Origin: Flagellimonas pelagia | GTDB taxonomy: Bacteria > Bacteroidota > Bacteroidia > Flavobacteriales > Flavobacteriaceae | Direction: 5' to 3' | DNA length: 64,000 nucleotides | Assembly (NCBI RefSeq): GCF_003584135.1 | Contig: NZ_QXFI01000026.1 | Location: 1-64,000 of the forward strand | Part shown: piece after piece, positions 26,535-36,301 of the stretch | Position numbering within the stretch: the first letter of the stretch is position 1 | Layout: every line of letters starts with the position of its first letter | Position numbers and translations under genes: made by a program | Notes under the pieces: generated by a model | Databases searched by the model: none | Told to the model about the DNA's origin: nothing | Seen by the model: only the letters and a program-made list of their open reading frames with translations

Positions 26535-28985
26535 TCATTCTGTCCTTAAGCTTTCCACCGGATTTATATTGGCGGTCCTATAGGTCCTTGCGCCGATTAC
26601 GATCAAGGCAACCAGCACCATACCCATTCCACTGGCAAAGAACACCCACCAGCTCAGGGAAGTCTTGTAAGCGAAACTCTGGATCCATTCTTGGATGAGG
26701 TACCATGAAATGGGAACGGAAATGACAAAGGCTACACCCACTAACAGTAAGAACTCTTTGCACAGCAGAAAGTTCAGTTGGGCCAAATTGGCGCCCAATA
26801 CTTTACGGACCCCTATTTCTTTTACCCGACGTTCCGTGGTGTAGACCACCAAGCCCAAAAGCCCCATACAACTGATCAAGATGGCGAGCCCCGTGGCCCA
26901 TTTCAACAATTGCACAGTGCTGCGCTCTTTTCTGTAGAAACCTTCCACCACTTCACTCATAAACCTCACTTCGACCTCTTCATCTGGGTAAACCGAGGCC
27001 CAGGCATTTTCCACCTCTTTAATGGATTCCGGCCATTGTTCGGAATTGGATCCAAGATCAAAATGGATACTACGGAAGTTGGAATACTCTTGGTTCCTCC
27101 AATTTCCCGTCAAGGCCAATGGTCGTATGTTAGATCTCAGGGAACGCTGGTTGAAATCTTTCATCAACCCCACTACAGGAATGTTCATGGTGTCCAATTT
27201 CAACATGGCACCGACCACATCCGAAGGATTTTGAAAGCCCAAGGCCTTGGCCATAGCCTCGTTCACTACATATTCCTTGATGCTGTCGTTCAATCGTTCC
27301 CTTCCGGACAGCATGGGAATATTATAGGTTTTCAAATAGTTGAGGTCGCCCCACAACATTTCGGTTTCTTGGTGCATTTCAGCACCATCCTTGTAATAGG
27401 CGAGCATGGTGGAGGAAACACTGTTGGATGCCGGAGGATTGTTCCCCCAACTGATGTTGGACAGCCCTTTGACTTCCTTTACCATGTTGAACAATCGCTC
27501 CTTTTTCACTTCGGAATTGTCGTTCCAAGGCAGATGCACATAGGCAACGGCATCTGTCTTGAGCCCCATGTCCTTGTTCATTACAAAATATAATTGTTTG
27601 GCAACCAGCATAGTGGCGATAATAAAAACCTGTGCTACCACAAACTGGAAGACGGTAAGGGTCTTTCGGAGCCGAACGCCTTTGTCGCCCTTTGCAAATT
27701 GACCCTTAAGGACAGAGACGGGTTTGAATCTGGACAAAACAAAGGCAGGATAAAATCCCGAAAGCACACTTACCAACCCGATAAGAATTAGGATACCAAA
27801 AATTCCTTTGAAACTGTAAAGCACCGAGAGGTCCATATCCGCAGGTAAAAAATCAACGAACTGGCGCAGCAGCATTGGAGCCAATAATAGCGACAATAGG
27901 GCCGCCATGGACGTTAGGATGAAAGTTTCACCTAAAAATTGACGGACCACCTGTTTTTTGGAACTTCCCAAGGTTTTTCGAATACCAATCTCCTTTGCAC
28001 GGGTCAAAGCTTGCGCAGAATTTAAATTGATGAAGTTTGCACAGCCCAAAAGCAGGAGGAACAAAGCCACAAATGCAAGGCTCTTGAGGACCGACATGCT
28101 GGCAACATGGTTGGAATTGTTAAAGGGGTAATCCCCGTATTTCCCTCCAAAATGGATTTCGGCAAGAGATTGAAGCTGAAACAACCGCTGATCATCAACC
28201 GCCCATGGTTCATTGTTTTTATGCTCCTCGGCAAGGGCATCCAACCGTGATTGGATAGCGGGTATACTGGCCAAATCTTTCACCTTGATGAAAAGTTGGT
28301 CCCCGGAACTGGTGCTGTTCCATTCGTCATCCGTGGCAATATCCTGTTGACCAAACATTTTGGACGAGGCCAAAGACATAAACTCAGTGAACTTAAAATC
28401 GGTATTTTCTTTAAAATCGGCCACAACCCCCGTAACCTTTGCCGCTATGGAGTCGTTATAGATAAGGGTGCGGCCCACAACATCGGCCAGTTGGGTATTC
28501 GGGAAATACGTTTCGGCCTTCTTTTGTGAAAGCACTACTTGGGCTGGAGCAGAAAGAGCGGACTGCTTATCGCCGGCCAACCATTCATATTGAAAGATTT
28601 GAAAATAAGCATCGTCGGCCAGGATTGAATTTTGAACGTTCCTAAAATTCAAATCGGCTTCTTTGTTCTCTACTTTGGCAAATCCGACGTTCATGAAGGG
28701 GGCGGTAACCTCCACTCCCGCAACACCTTCCTGAAAGGTATGCATCAAAGGGATGGCCACCCCACGGTTGGAGAATTCACTTTCCTTGGATTTGAATACC
28801 GAGACAATCCGATAGATACGTTCCTGGTCCGGATGGAACTTATCGAAGGAAAAGTCATAGTATACAATGGCCCCGATGACCATGGCGGCGCAAAGCCCAA
28901 TGGATAGCCCGATTACATTGATAAAAGAAAAGAGTTTGTTCTTAAAAATACTTCTCCATGCTATTTTTAAATGGTTGAAAAACAT
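26535..28985 (-). CDS. FtsX/MacB-like permease 8 of 13
   Basis: 816 aa, start MFFNHLKIAWRSIFKNKLFS. First periplasmic domain opens with ERIYRIVSVFKSKESEFSN and contains YFQIFQYEWLAGD, closest by eye to permease 13, which lies about 10 kb away rather than next door. Coupling motifs RAKEIGIRKTLGSS and RVKEIGVRKVLGAN; tail NPVESLRTE. Second half begins LRKTLTVFQFVVAQVFIIAT. Spacer to permease 7 is 18 nt. Confidence 0.93.
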   Translation of the reverse strand: MFFNHLKIAWRSIFKNKLFSFINVIGLSIGLCAAMVIGAIVYYDFSFDKFHPDQERIYRIVSVFKSKESEFSNRGVAIPLMHTFQEGVAGVEVTAPFMNVGFAKVENKEADLNFRNVQNSILADDAYFQIFQYEWLAGDKQSALSAPAQVVLSQKKAETYFPNTQLADVVGRTLIYNDSIAAKVTGVVADFKENTDFKFTEFMSLASSKMFGQQDIATDDEWNSTSSGDQLFIKVKDLASIPAIQSRLDALAEEHKNNEPWAVDDQRLFQLQSLAEIHFGGKYGDYPFNNSNHVASMSVLKSLAFVALFLLLLGCANFINLNSAQALTRAKEIGIRKTLGSSKKQVVRQFLGETFILTSMAALLSLLLAPMLLRQFVDFLPADMDLSVLYSFKGIFGILILIGLVSVLSGFYPAFVLSRFKPVSVLKGQFAKGDKGVRLRKTLTVFQFVVAQVFIIATMLVAKQLYFVMNKDMGLKTDAVAYVHLPWNDNSEVKKERLFNMVKEVKGLSNISWGNNPPASNSVSSTMLAYYKDGAEMHQETEMLWGDLNYLKTYNIPMLSGRERLNDSIKEYVVNEAMAKALGFQNPSDVVGAMLKLDTMNIPVVGLMKDFNQRSLRSNIRPLALTGNWRNQEYSNFRSIHFDLGSNSEQWPESIKEVENAWASVYPDEEVEVRFMSEVVEGFYRKERSTVQLLKWATGLAILISCMGLLGLVVYTTERRVKEIGVRKVLGANLAQLNFLLCKEFLLLVGVAFVISVPISWYLIQEWIQSFAYKTSLSWWVFFASGMGMVLVALIVIGARTYRTANINPVESLRTE

Positions 28986-29003
28986 GTTTTTGTGTTTGGT
29001 CGG

Positions 29004-31436
29004 TTATTCGGTTCTCAAGCTTTTTACGGGATTTACGATAGCTGCCTTTATACTTTGGTAGCTTACCGTTAAGAGCGCAACGCCAACGGCCATGAGTGCC
29101 GATAGGGCGAAAATCCACCATGGGATATTGATGTGGTACGAGAAATCCTGTAACCAGCGATCCATGGCATACCATCCCAATGGAAGGGCGATGATCACGG
29201 AGAGGCCAACAAGTTTTAGGAAATCCATGGAAAGGCGGAACACTATTTGCCCGACCTTGGCACCCAAAACCTTACGAACACCGATTTCCTTCACCCTTTT
29301 TTGGGCATTGAAAGCGGCAAGTCCAAGAAGCCCCAAACAGGCAATGATGATGGATAGCACTGTAAAAATCATGAAAATTTGCCCCAATCGTTGCTCGGCT
29401 TCATAACTGGTGTTGAAGGAATCATCCATGAAATAATGTTCAAAAGGCTGTGAAGGGGCAAGGTCCCTCCAAATGTTTTCAATTTCCGCAATGGTTCTGG
29501 AAATATCCCCGTTATTCAATTTAATGGCCAGGTTACTGGCATTTTGTCCTCCAAAGAAAAGCGCCAGTGCCTCCACATTGTTACGTAATGATTCAAAATG
29601 AAAGTTTTTGACAACCCCAATGACTGTAATCAAGTTTCCTTCTTGAAAATCGTTCACAAATTGGGTGCCAATAACATTTTCGGGAGTTTTTCCCAGAATG
29701 GACACCGCTTTTTCATTTATGATGATTCCCGTAGAATCGCTAGGGAAACGAGCATTGTCAAAATTCCTTCCCGAAATCAGCGAAAGTCCTATGGTGGAAA
29801 TATAATCTGGGTCCACATACCATTGTTGCATGTTGATGGCCTTTTCCTGGCTTCGATCTTCAGCCCTCATAAAAGAACTGTCGCTACGGGAAGAAGGTGT
29901 TGGTAAGTAACTGCTCAATGTAGCGGTACTCACCTGACTCAGCTGCTCCACCCGATCTTTGAACACTTGTCTATTCCCTTCGAGAGCATTAACGCCTTGA
30001 ATTACGAGTACTTGATCTTTTGCATACCCAAGGTCTTTGCCCTGTATGTACTGTAGTTGTTGAAAAACGGTCAAAGTCCCCATAATCAGGAATACGGATA
30101 TGGAAAATTGAAGGATTACGAGCGCATTGCGGACACGTCCCCCTCCAATGGAATTATCACCCTGTCCTTTGAGCACTTTCGCGGCAACAAAACGGGACAT
30201 AAAAAGTGCGGGATAACTTCCAGATAGGAACCCAAGAGCCAATGCTGCAACAAGAAGAATCAACCAAAAGAACGGACTGGCAAAGGGTATGGACAAGTCC
30301 TTACCGCTAAGATCATTATAAAAAGGCATAACAACTGCGGCAATGATGACCGCAAAGATCAAGGAACCTATGGCTATCAATCCGGATTCCGTCAAAAATT
30401 GCCATATTAAACTCTTTCTTTGCGACCCCAAGGTTTTTCGGATACCCACTTCCTTGGCTCTTTTCAAGGAATGGGCCGTGGACAGGTTCATGAAGTTGAC
30501 ACTGGCCAATATGAGCAGGATCAGGGCAATGGCTCCAAGGATATAAACATTTTTGATGTCACTTACAGGACTGAATTCAGGACCTCTACCAGAATGCAGA
30601 TAAATATCGGTCAAGGGAATGGTGGAATAGTGCATATAATTCCCAGAGGCGATAAACTGTTCTTCGGTAATGCCAGGGAAAAATTTTTGTGCATAGGGAA
30701 TGAGGTATTTGCCAACCATGCTTTGTAATTCATCCTCTACTTTCTCGGCCTTGGTGCCGGGTAATAATTTGATGAGCGTATAATAATTGTGACTTCCCCA
30801 TTCTGCCAATCTGGAGTCTTCGTAACCGGACATCGCCAAGAAAAGGTCGCGATCCCTTAAAAATGAATTTTTTGGCAAATCGTCAATGACCCCGGTAACC
30901 GTATATACCTCATGATCGTTCAAGACAACCGTTTTTCCAAGGGCTTGATCAATGGGGAAGTGTTTTTCTGCAGCTGTTTTGGACATGACCAAGGTATAGG
31001 GTTCCACAAGTGCAGAGTTAACGTCACCATAAAGAAGTTTTAGGCCCAACATGTCAAAAACATTGGGATCGGCATAGGTTACCCCAGGTTCGCGTACATT
31101 ATTTTGTTCGCCTTGTTGTTTGATGAACACACTACCGATACTCCGAAAGCGGGTTGCTTCTTCAACTTCGGGAATATCGTTTAGAATGGCCTGTGCCATG
31201 GGAGCAGAAACTTCTGCCATTTGATTCTCCCTACCACCAAACTTCATATCGGCATTAACACGATAGATACGTTCTGCTTCGGCAAACATAGTGTCGTGGG
31301 TAAGTTCGTCATAAATGTATAGCCCCAGCAAAAGCCCACCAGCCATTCCTATAGCTAATCCAAATGTATTTAGGAAGGTGAAGAACGGCTGTTTTTTTAG
31401 GCTTCTCCAGGCGATTTTTAGGTTGTTCTTGAACAT
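29004..31436 (-). CDS. FtsX/MacB-like permease 7 of 13
   Basis: 810 aa, start MFKNNLKIAWRSLKKQPFFT. First helix about 22-43; the first periplasmic domain opens with ERIYRVNADMKFGG. Coupling motifs RAKEVGIRKTLGSQ and RVKEIGVRKVLGAK, both standard; tail NPVKSLRTE. The second half begins VRNALVILQFSISVFLIMGT, the usual re-entry helix. Spacer to permease 6 is 30 nt and carries the ACAAACACAAAAAATC type of A/C-rich leader seen in several spacers. Confidence 0.93.
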   Translation of the reverse strand: MFKNNLKIAWRSLKKQPFFTFLNTFGLAIGMAGGLLLGLYIYDELTHDTMFAEAERIYRVNADMKFGGRENQMAEVSAPMAQAILNDIPEVEEATRFRSIGSVFIKQQGEQNNVREPGVTYADPNVFDMLGLKLLYGDVNSALVEPYTLVMSKTAAEKHFPIDQALGKTVVLNDHEVYTVTGVIDDLPKNSFLRDRDLFLAMSGYEDSRLAEWGSHNYYTLIKLLPGTKAEKVEDELQSMVGKYLIPYAQKFFPGITEEQFIASGNYMHYSTIPLTDIYLHSGRGPEFSPVSDIKNVYILGAIALILLILASVNFMNLSTAHSLKRAKEVGIRKTLGSQRKSLIWQFLTESGLIAIGSLIFAVIIAAVVMPFYNDLSGKDLSIPFASPFFWLILLVAALALGFLSGSYPALFMSRFVAAKVLKGQGDNSIGGGRVRNALVILQFSISVFLIMGTLTVFQQLQYIQGKDLGYAKDQVLVIQGVNALEGNRQVFKDRVEQLSQVSTATLSSYLPTPSSRSDSSFMRAEDRSQEKAINMQQWYVDPDYISTIGLSLISGRNFDNARFPSDSTGIIINEKAVSILGKTPENVIGTQFVNDFQEGNLITVIGVVKNFHFESLRNNVEALALFFGGQNASNLAIKLNNGDISRTIAEIENIWRDLAPSQPFEHYFMDDSFNTSYEAEQRLGQIFMIFTVLSIIIACLGLLGLAAFNAQKRVKEIGVRKVLGAKVGQIVFRLSMDFLKLVGLSVIIALPLGWYAMDRWLQDFSYHINIPWWIFALSALMAVGVALLTVSYQSIKAAIVNPVKSLRTE

Positions 31437-31466
31437 GATTTTTTGTGTTTGTCGTTTTTTGATGTG

Positions 31467-33854
31467 TTATTCTATGCGCAGGCTTTTGACGGGGTTGGCG
31501 ATGGCCGCCTTAATGGCCTGGTAACTGATGGTCAACAAGGTAATGGCCATGATGATGGCCACGGCCAGGACGAATATCCACCAGTTTAAAGGGGTTCGAT
31601 ACTCGAAATTTTCGAGCCATTGGTTCATAAAGTACCATGCAATGGGTGTGGCAATGATTCCGGCAATGAGGATCAGTTTCAGGAAATCCTGCATGACGAG
31701 CCCCACGAGGTTGGTAACCCCGGCCCCCAATACTTTCCGTATACCGATTTCTTTGGTCTTTTGCACCACAAAGAAGAGGATAAGCCCGTAGATACCGAGA
31801 CATCCAATAAAAATGGCGAGGCCCGAAAAAATTCCGATAAGGGATAGGAAGCGCTGCTCGGTTTGATAGAGTTCCGCAACACGGTCATCCAAGAAATCAT
31901 ATTCAAAAACATAATCGGGAAACGCCGCGGACCATTCATTTTCAATATGCTGCAAAGTGTTTTTGGCGGAAGCCATATTAATTTTTATGGCCAGTTCATT
32001 GTAAAGTCTTGGTTCTGGAGCAATGAAAATGGGGCTTATTTTTTCATGGAAATCACCATCATGAAAATCGGCCACTACGCCAACTATTTTCCCTTTGGCA
32101 AAGCCAGAGCTTACGTTAATTTGTTTGCCAAGCAAATCATTGGGATTGGAAATCCCCACTTTTCTCATGAATTCTTCGTTGACAATCATTTCGTCCACCG
32201 AATCCTTTTCGAAGAAATTGCGACCGGCCACTAGGTTTAAGTCAAAGGCATCCAAATAGTTTTTATCACCTCCTTTAACCTGAATGTTGAACTCCTCAGG
32301 TTCCGGTCGGTTGTTGAACTTGACGCTTGTACCCCAATTGTTGTCGCCGGCTCCTGGAGAGGCAAAGCAGGCCGTAAGGTTTTCCACGCCCGAATTTTGC
32401 ATGATTCTTTCTTTCAGACCTTGGAGTTGGGGGGCCTCGATTTGATCAGGAATTTCAACCATCACAATACCATCCTTTGCAAAACCGAGGTCTGATTTTA
32501 TGGCATATTTAAGTTGTTTGCCTACCACTATGGAACCGATAATGAGCACGATGGAAATTACAAATTGGGTGACCACGAGTGTCTTACGGGTCAGATAGCC
32601 CCCGGTATCATTGTGGGACAGTTTTCTTTTGAGGGCCAGAACCGGCGCGATCCTTGCCAAAAGCACACCAGGGTAGCTGCCGGCCAATAAAGTGACCAGT
32701 GCCAATAAAAGCACCACAAAACCTAAAAACTTAACATTCAATAACTCCTTGAAGGAAAGCTCTAGATCAAATACGGTGTTGAATGAGGGCAGTACCAACA
32801 AACACAGGGCAATACCCAAAACCAAGGCAAGAACACTGACGATGAACGTTTCTGCCATAAATTGCCAGAACAATTCACGTTTATAGCTACCAAGAACCTT
32901 GCGTACCCCAACTTCCTTTGATCGGTTAACAGACTGTGCCGTGGAGATGTTGATGAAGTTGATGCTGGCCACGACCAAAATGAAAAGCCCGATGAATGAA
33001 AATATCCAAAGCGATTTCGCATCGATGCCACCACTGTATCGGTCGTCAAAATGAATGTCTTTTAGGGCCTGAAGTTTATAGTGGTGTACGTTTTTGGAAT
33101 TAGGCCTAAACTTTTTCACGTACCCTTGTAACTGCTGCTCGATTTGGGCAATATTCTGGTTTGGCCGCATGAGCGCATAACAGTGCAGTGAAGAATTGAT
33201 ACCTCCCCAGCTTTCGGAAGACATAAACTCATCATAGCTTTTTAAGGTATCGAAAGAGAGGAAAACCTGTGCCTTCGTCAGTGTTGTTTTAGGGAGATCT
33301 TTGAGCACCCCGGTCACCTTAATGGTTTGGTTGTTCTCCAGCACAAAGGTTTTATTGATGGGGTTTGCCTCCCCGAACATTTTTTTGGCCATTTGTTCTG
33401 TTACCAACGCCGTATTGGGTTCTGATATGGGAGCAGCATTGGAACCGTCCATCAAAGGGTAATTGAAGATTTTGAAAAATCCAGTTTCGGTGAAGGCAAT
33501 GTCCGCCTTTAACTGTTTTTTTACGCCATTTTCATCCAAGGTAATGAGCCAATTGTTCCTATCTGCGCTTTTTGCCACGATTTCGGCATAGTCATAATCC
33601 TGTTTGAAGGCATTGGCAAAACCTGGAGGTACTGCGGCCTCATAATCGATAAGATCCCGGTGTTCCTCGGTATTCACCCGGTAAATTCGGTCGGCATTTT
33701 GATGGAAATTGTCAAACTGCAAGTGAAATTGAACAAAAAGGAATATCAAAATACTGCAACCAAAGCCCATGGTAAGTCCTAGAATGTTGATAAATGAGAA
33801 CCCCTTTCTTTTTACAAGGTTTCTCCAAGCTATTTTTAGGTTGTTCTTAAACAT
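31467..33854 (-). CDS. FtsX/MacB-like permease 6 of 13
   Basis: 795 aa, start MFKNNLKIAWRNLVKRKGFS. The periplasmic domain opens with DRIYRVNTEEHRDLIDYEAA. Coupling motifs RSKEVGVRKVLGSY and KTKEIGIRKVLGAG; tail NPVKSLRIE, identical to that of permease 1. The second half starts with YLTRKTLVVTQFVISIVLII. Spacer to permease 5 is 22 nt and contains AAACGAACCATC immediately before the ATG, also found before permease 5. Confidence 0.93.
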   Translation of the reverse strand: MFKNNLKIAWRNLVKRKGFSFINILGLTMGFGCSILIFLFVQFHLQFDNFHQNADRIYRVNTEEHRDLIDYEAAVPPGFANAFKQDYDYAEIVAKSADRNNWLITLDENGVKKQLKADIAFTETGFFKIFNYPLMDGSNAAPISEPNTALVTEQMAKKMFGEANPINKTFVLENNQTIKVTGVLKDLPKTTLTKAQVFLSFDTLKSYDEFMSSESWGGINSSLHCYALMRPNQNIAQIEQQLQGYVKKFRPNSKNVHHYKLQALKDIHFDDRYSGGIDAKSLWIFSFIGLFILVVASINFINISTAQSVNRSKEVGVRKVLGSYKRELFWQFMAETFIVSVLALVLGIALCLLVLPSFNTVFDLELSFKELLNVKFLGFVVLLLALVTLLAGSYPGVLLARIAPVLALKRKLSHNDTGGYLTRKTLVVTQFVISIVLIIGSIVVGKQLKYAIKSDLGFAKDGIVMVEIPDQIEAPQLQGLKERIMQNSGVENLTACFASPGAGDNNWGTSVKFNNRPEPEEFNIQVKGGDKNYLDAFDLNLVAGRNFFEKDSVDEMIVNEEFMRKVGISNPNDLLGKQINVSSGFAKGKIVGVVADFHDGDFHEKISPIFIAPEPRLYNELAIKINMASAKNTLQHIENEWSAAFPDYVFEYDFLDDRVAELYQTEQRFLSLIGIFSGLAIFIGCLGIYGLILFFVVQKTKEIGIRKVLGAGVTNLVGLVMQDFLKLILIAGIIATPIAWYFMNQWLENFEYRTPLNWWIFVLAVAIIMAITLLTISYQAIKAAIANPVKSLRIE

Positions 33855-33876
33855 GATGGTTCGTTTTTTTAGTTTA

Positions 33877-36276
33877 TTATTCGGTTCGCAGGCTCTTTGT
33901 TGGATTGGAACGCGCTGCCTTGATGGCCTGGAAGCTTACCGTGATAACCGTGACCAACATGGCCCCGAGCATGGCAAGGCCAAAGATCCACCACTTAAGG
34001 ATCACCCGATAAGGATATTCCTGCAGCCAACCGTTCATCACATAATAAGCGATGGGTACCGCAATGAAACAGGAGATTATCACCAATTTCAAGAAATCTT
34101 TGGAGAGCATGTTCCAAACATTGAACACGGAGGCTCCCAAAACTTTTCTCACCCCAATTTCTTTGGTGCGTTGCTCGGCCACAAACGAGGTAAGGCCAAA
34201 GAGCCCCAAACAGCTTATCAAAATGGCCAAGGCCGTAAAGATTCCAGATAGTGTACCTACACGTACTTCGGAGGCAAATTTTTCGGCATATTCCTCGTCA
34301 ACAAAATCATATTGGAATGGAATATTGGGGAAATGTTCCTTGAACACCCGCTCAATAATGGCCAAGTTTTGGCTGGCACTTTGCTTGGGGTTCAACCTCA
34401 AATTATAATAGGAACCATTGCCATATTTGTCAAACACATACATGCCTTGCTTTACAGGTTCATAGGGTGATTGGGCAATCATATCCTGTACCACGCCAAT
34501 AATTTTCAGGGGTGGATTGGGGTCTTCCTCGTCATCATCTTTGATGAACTGGCCTATCGGGTTTTTAAGCCCCATATATTTAACAGCGGTCTCATTGATG
34601 AGTACTGCATTGGAATCGGATGGGAATTCCCGTGAAAAGTCCCTTCCTTCCACAATTTTTAGGTTTAGGCTCTTGGCATATTCCGGGGAAACTTCGGTCC
34701 AGGCGAGATCTTCCTGGAAACCTTCTGGCTTGCCTTCCCAGTTAAAACCACTTCGGTTGGACCAAATATTGGTGGTAGGGGCGCTGGAGGTGGACATTTC
34801 CATGACGGCGCCAGACTTGATGAACTCATCGCGCATCAACTCGAATTTGCCTGTGAAATCTTGGCTCATAGTCGGTATTTGGACCAACCCTTCCTTGTCA
34901 TAACCAATGGGCCTGTTCTTGGCATAGTTGATCTGTTGCATCACGATTACGGTGCCAATGATAAAGGCTACGGACACAGTGAACTGGACCACAACCAAGA
35001 TTTTTCTTGGCAATCCGGAGTGTTTGCCGGCCTTGAAGGTTCCCTTCAAAACATCAACGGGTCTGAAAGAGGACAGATATAGAGCGGGGTAGCTACCGGC
35101 CAAGAGGGACGTGAACAGAATGAAAGCCAAAGAGGCTCCCCAAAATCCTGCTGAACCCCATGGGAACGACATTTCTTTCTTGGCAAGCTCATTGAACCCG
35201 CTCAGGGAAATCACCACAATCAATATAGCAATCACAAAAGCAAAAAGGACCACCAAAAAGGATTCACCCAAAAACTGGTTGATCAATTGATTGCGCTGTG
35301 ACCCTATGGATTTTCTGATACCCACTTCCTTGGCCCTTTTTTCGGAACGGGCCGTACTCAGGTTCATAAAGTTGATACATGCCAAAAGGAGCACAAAAGC
35401 CCCGATAATGGCAAACAGCCAAACATATTTGATTCGCCCCCCAACTTGTTTTCCATTTTCAAAATTGCCACGTAGATGCCAATCCTTCATGGGGAAGAGA
35501 AACAATTGAGGGTTGAATTCCTCCGTGTTCTTGTTGAGGGTTTTCTTAACATCCTTTATGGTGGAGGTCACCCGTTCCATAGTGGTATTGTCCGCAATCT
35601 GCACAAACATTTGGAAGGAGTTGTTTCCCCATTGGTCCTCTGCGTTTTTTATCCATTCGTTCACGGAAACATATTTGTCCCATGGCATAATGAACTCTGT
35701 GTCGTTGAAGGAAGCATTGAAGGGAATGTCCTCATACACGGCCGTTACCATCATGTCGTATTGGCTGTTGACCTCAATGGTCTTTCCAATAGGGTCCTCA
35801 TCACCAAAAAGGGCCTTGGCAGTTGATTCGTTCAACATGATGGAATTGATTTCCCTAACCCCATCTTTTTCCCCTTTCAGGATTTTAAGATCCAACATTT
35901 CGGGTGCCTCGCGCTGCATAAAATTACCATCACGTGAGATGCTGGTTTCCCCATATTTTAAATATTGGGAGTTGTTCCAAGAGGACATCACCAAATGTTT
36001 GAAGTTGTCCATATAACCATCCCTGAAGGCTTTTTCCAAGGGTCGGGGAATGGCAGGACCAGTGCCCGTCTGCCCATTGAAGGTCTGCGATTGGTAAATC
36101 TGGGCAATCTGGTTTTTGTTGGTGAAATAGTCGTTATGGCTCAGCTCATCCTTCACCCATAGTCCGATGATCAAGGTAACGGCCATGCCCAATGCAAGTC
36201 CACCTACATTGATGATGGTATAGCCCTTATGTTTGGTAAGGTTCCTCCAGGCAATTTTCAAATAATTCTTTAACAT
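33877..36276 (-). CDS. FtsX/MacB-like permease 5 of 13
   Basis: 799 aa, start MLKNYLKIAWRNLTKHKGYT. The usual DRIYRV entry of the first periplasmic domain is replaced by NQIAQIYQSQ, so this domain may have a different binding surface. Coupling motifs RAKEVGIRKSIGSQ and RTKEIGVRKVLGAS; tail NPTKSLRTE. Second half begins LPRKILVVVQFTVSVAFIIG. Spacer to permease 4 is 24 nt and carries the exact 16-base repeat AATCATCAATCAAAAA (minus strand) followed by ACGAACCATC before the ATG. Confidence 0.93.
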   Translation of the reverse strand: MLKNYLKIAWRNLTKHKGYTIINVGGLALGMAVTLIIGLWVKDELSHNDYFTNKNQIAQIYQSQTFNGQTGTGPAIPRPLEKAFRDGYMDNFKHLVMSSWNNSQYLKYGETSISRDGNFMQREAPEMLDLKILKGEKDGVREINSIMLNESTAKALFGDEDPIGKTIEVNSQYDMMVTAVYEDIPFNASFNDTEFIMPWDKYVSVNEWIKNAEDQWGNNSFQMFVQIADNTTMERVTSTIKDVKKTLNKNTEEFNPQLFLFPMKDWHLRGNFENGKQVGGRIKYVWLFAIIGAFVLLLACINFMNLSTARSEKRAKEVGIRKSIGSQRNQLINQFLGESFLVVLFAFVIAILIVVISLSGFNELAKKEMSFPWGSAGFWGASLAFILFTSLLAGSYPALYLSSFRPVDVLKGTFKAGKHSGLPRKILVVVQFTVSVAFIIGTVIVMQQINYAKNRPIGYDKEGLVQIPTMSQDFTGKFELMRDEFIKSGAVMEMSTSSAPTTNIWSNRSGFNWEGKPEGFQEDLAWTEVSPEYAKSLNLKIVEGRDFSREFPSDSNAVLINETAVKYMGLKNPIGQFIKDDDEEDPNPPLKIIGVVQDMIAQSPYEPVKQGMYVFDKYGNGSYYNLRLNPKQSASQNLAIIERVFKEHFPNIPFQYDFVDEEYAEKFASEVRVGTLSGIFTALAILISCLGLFGLTSFVAEQRTKEIGVRKVLGASVFNVWNMLSKDFLKLVIISCFIAVPIAYYVMNGWLQEYPYRVILKWWIFGLAMLGAMLVTVITVSFQAIKAARSNPTKSLRTE

Positions 36277-36285
36277 GATGGTTCG

Positions 36286-36301
36286 TTTTTGATTGATGAT
36301 T
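36286..36301 (-). repeat. Spacer repeat copy 1 (before permease 5)
   Basis: The minus strand reads AATCATCAATCAAAAA, exactly as at 43547-43562 and 45960-45975. It sits between the stop of one permease and the start of the next, in the leader position. It is probably a remnant of duplication that included the spacer, or a conserved A-rich translation leader. Confidence 0.8.

Noticed and set aside
26778..27593. Plus-strand open frame of 271 aa inside permease 8
   Set aside because: Antisense shadow of a well-supported permease; its His/Gly/Phe-rich composition is typical of reverse-frame translation.
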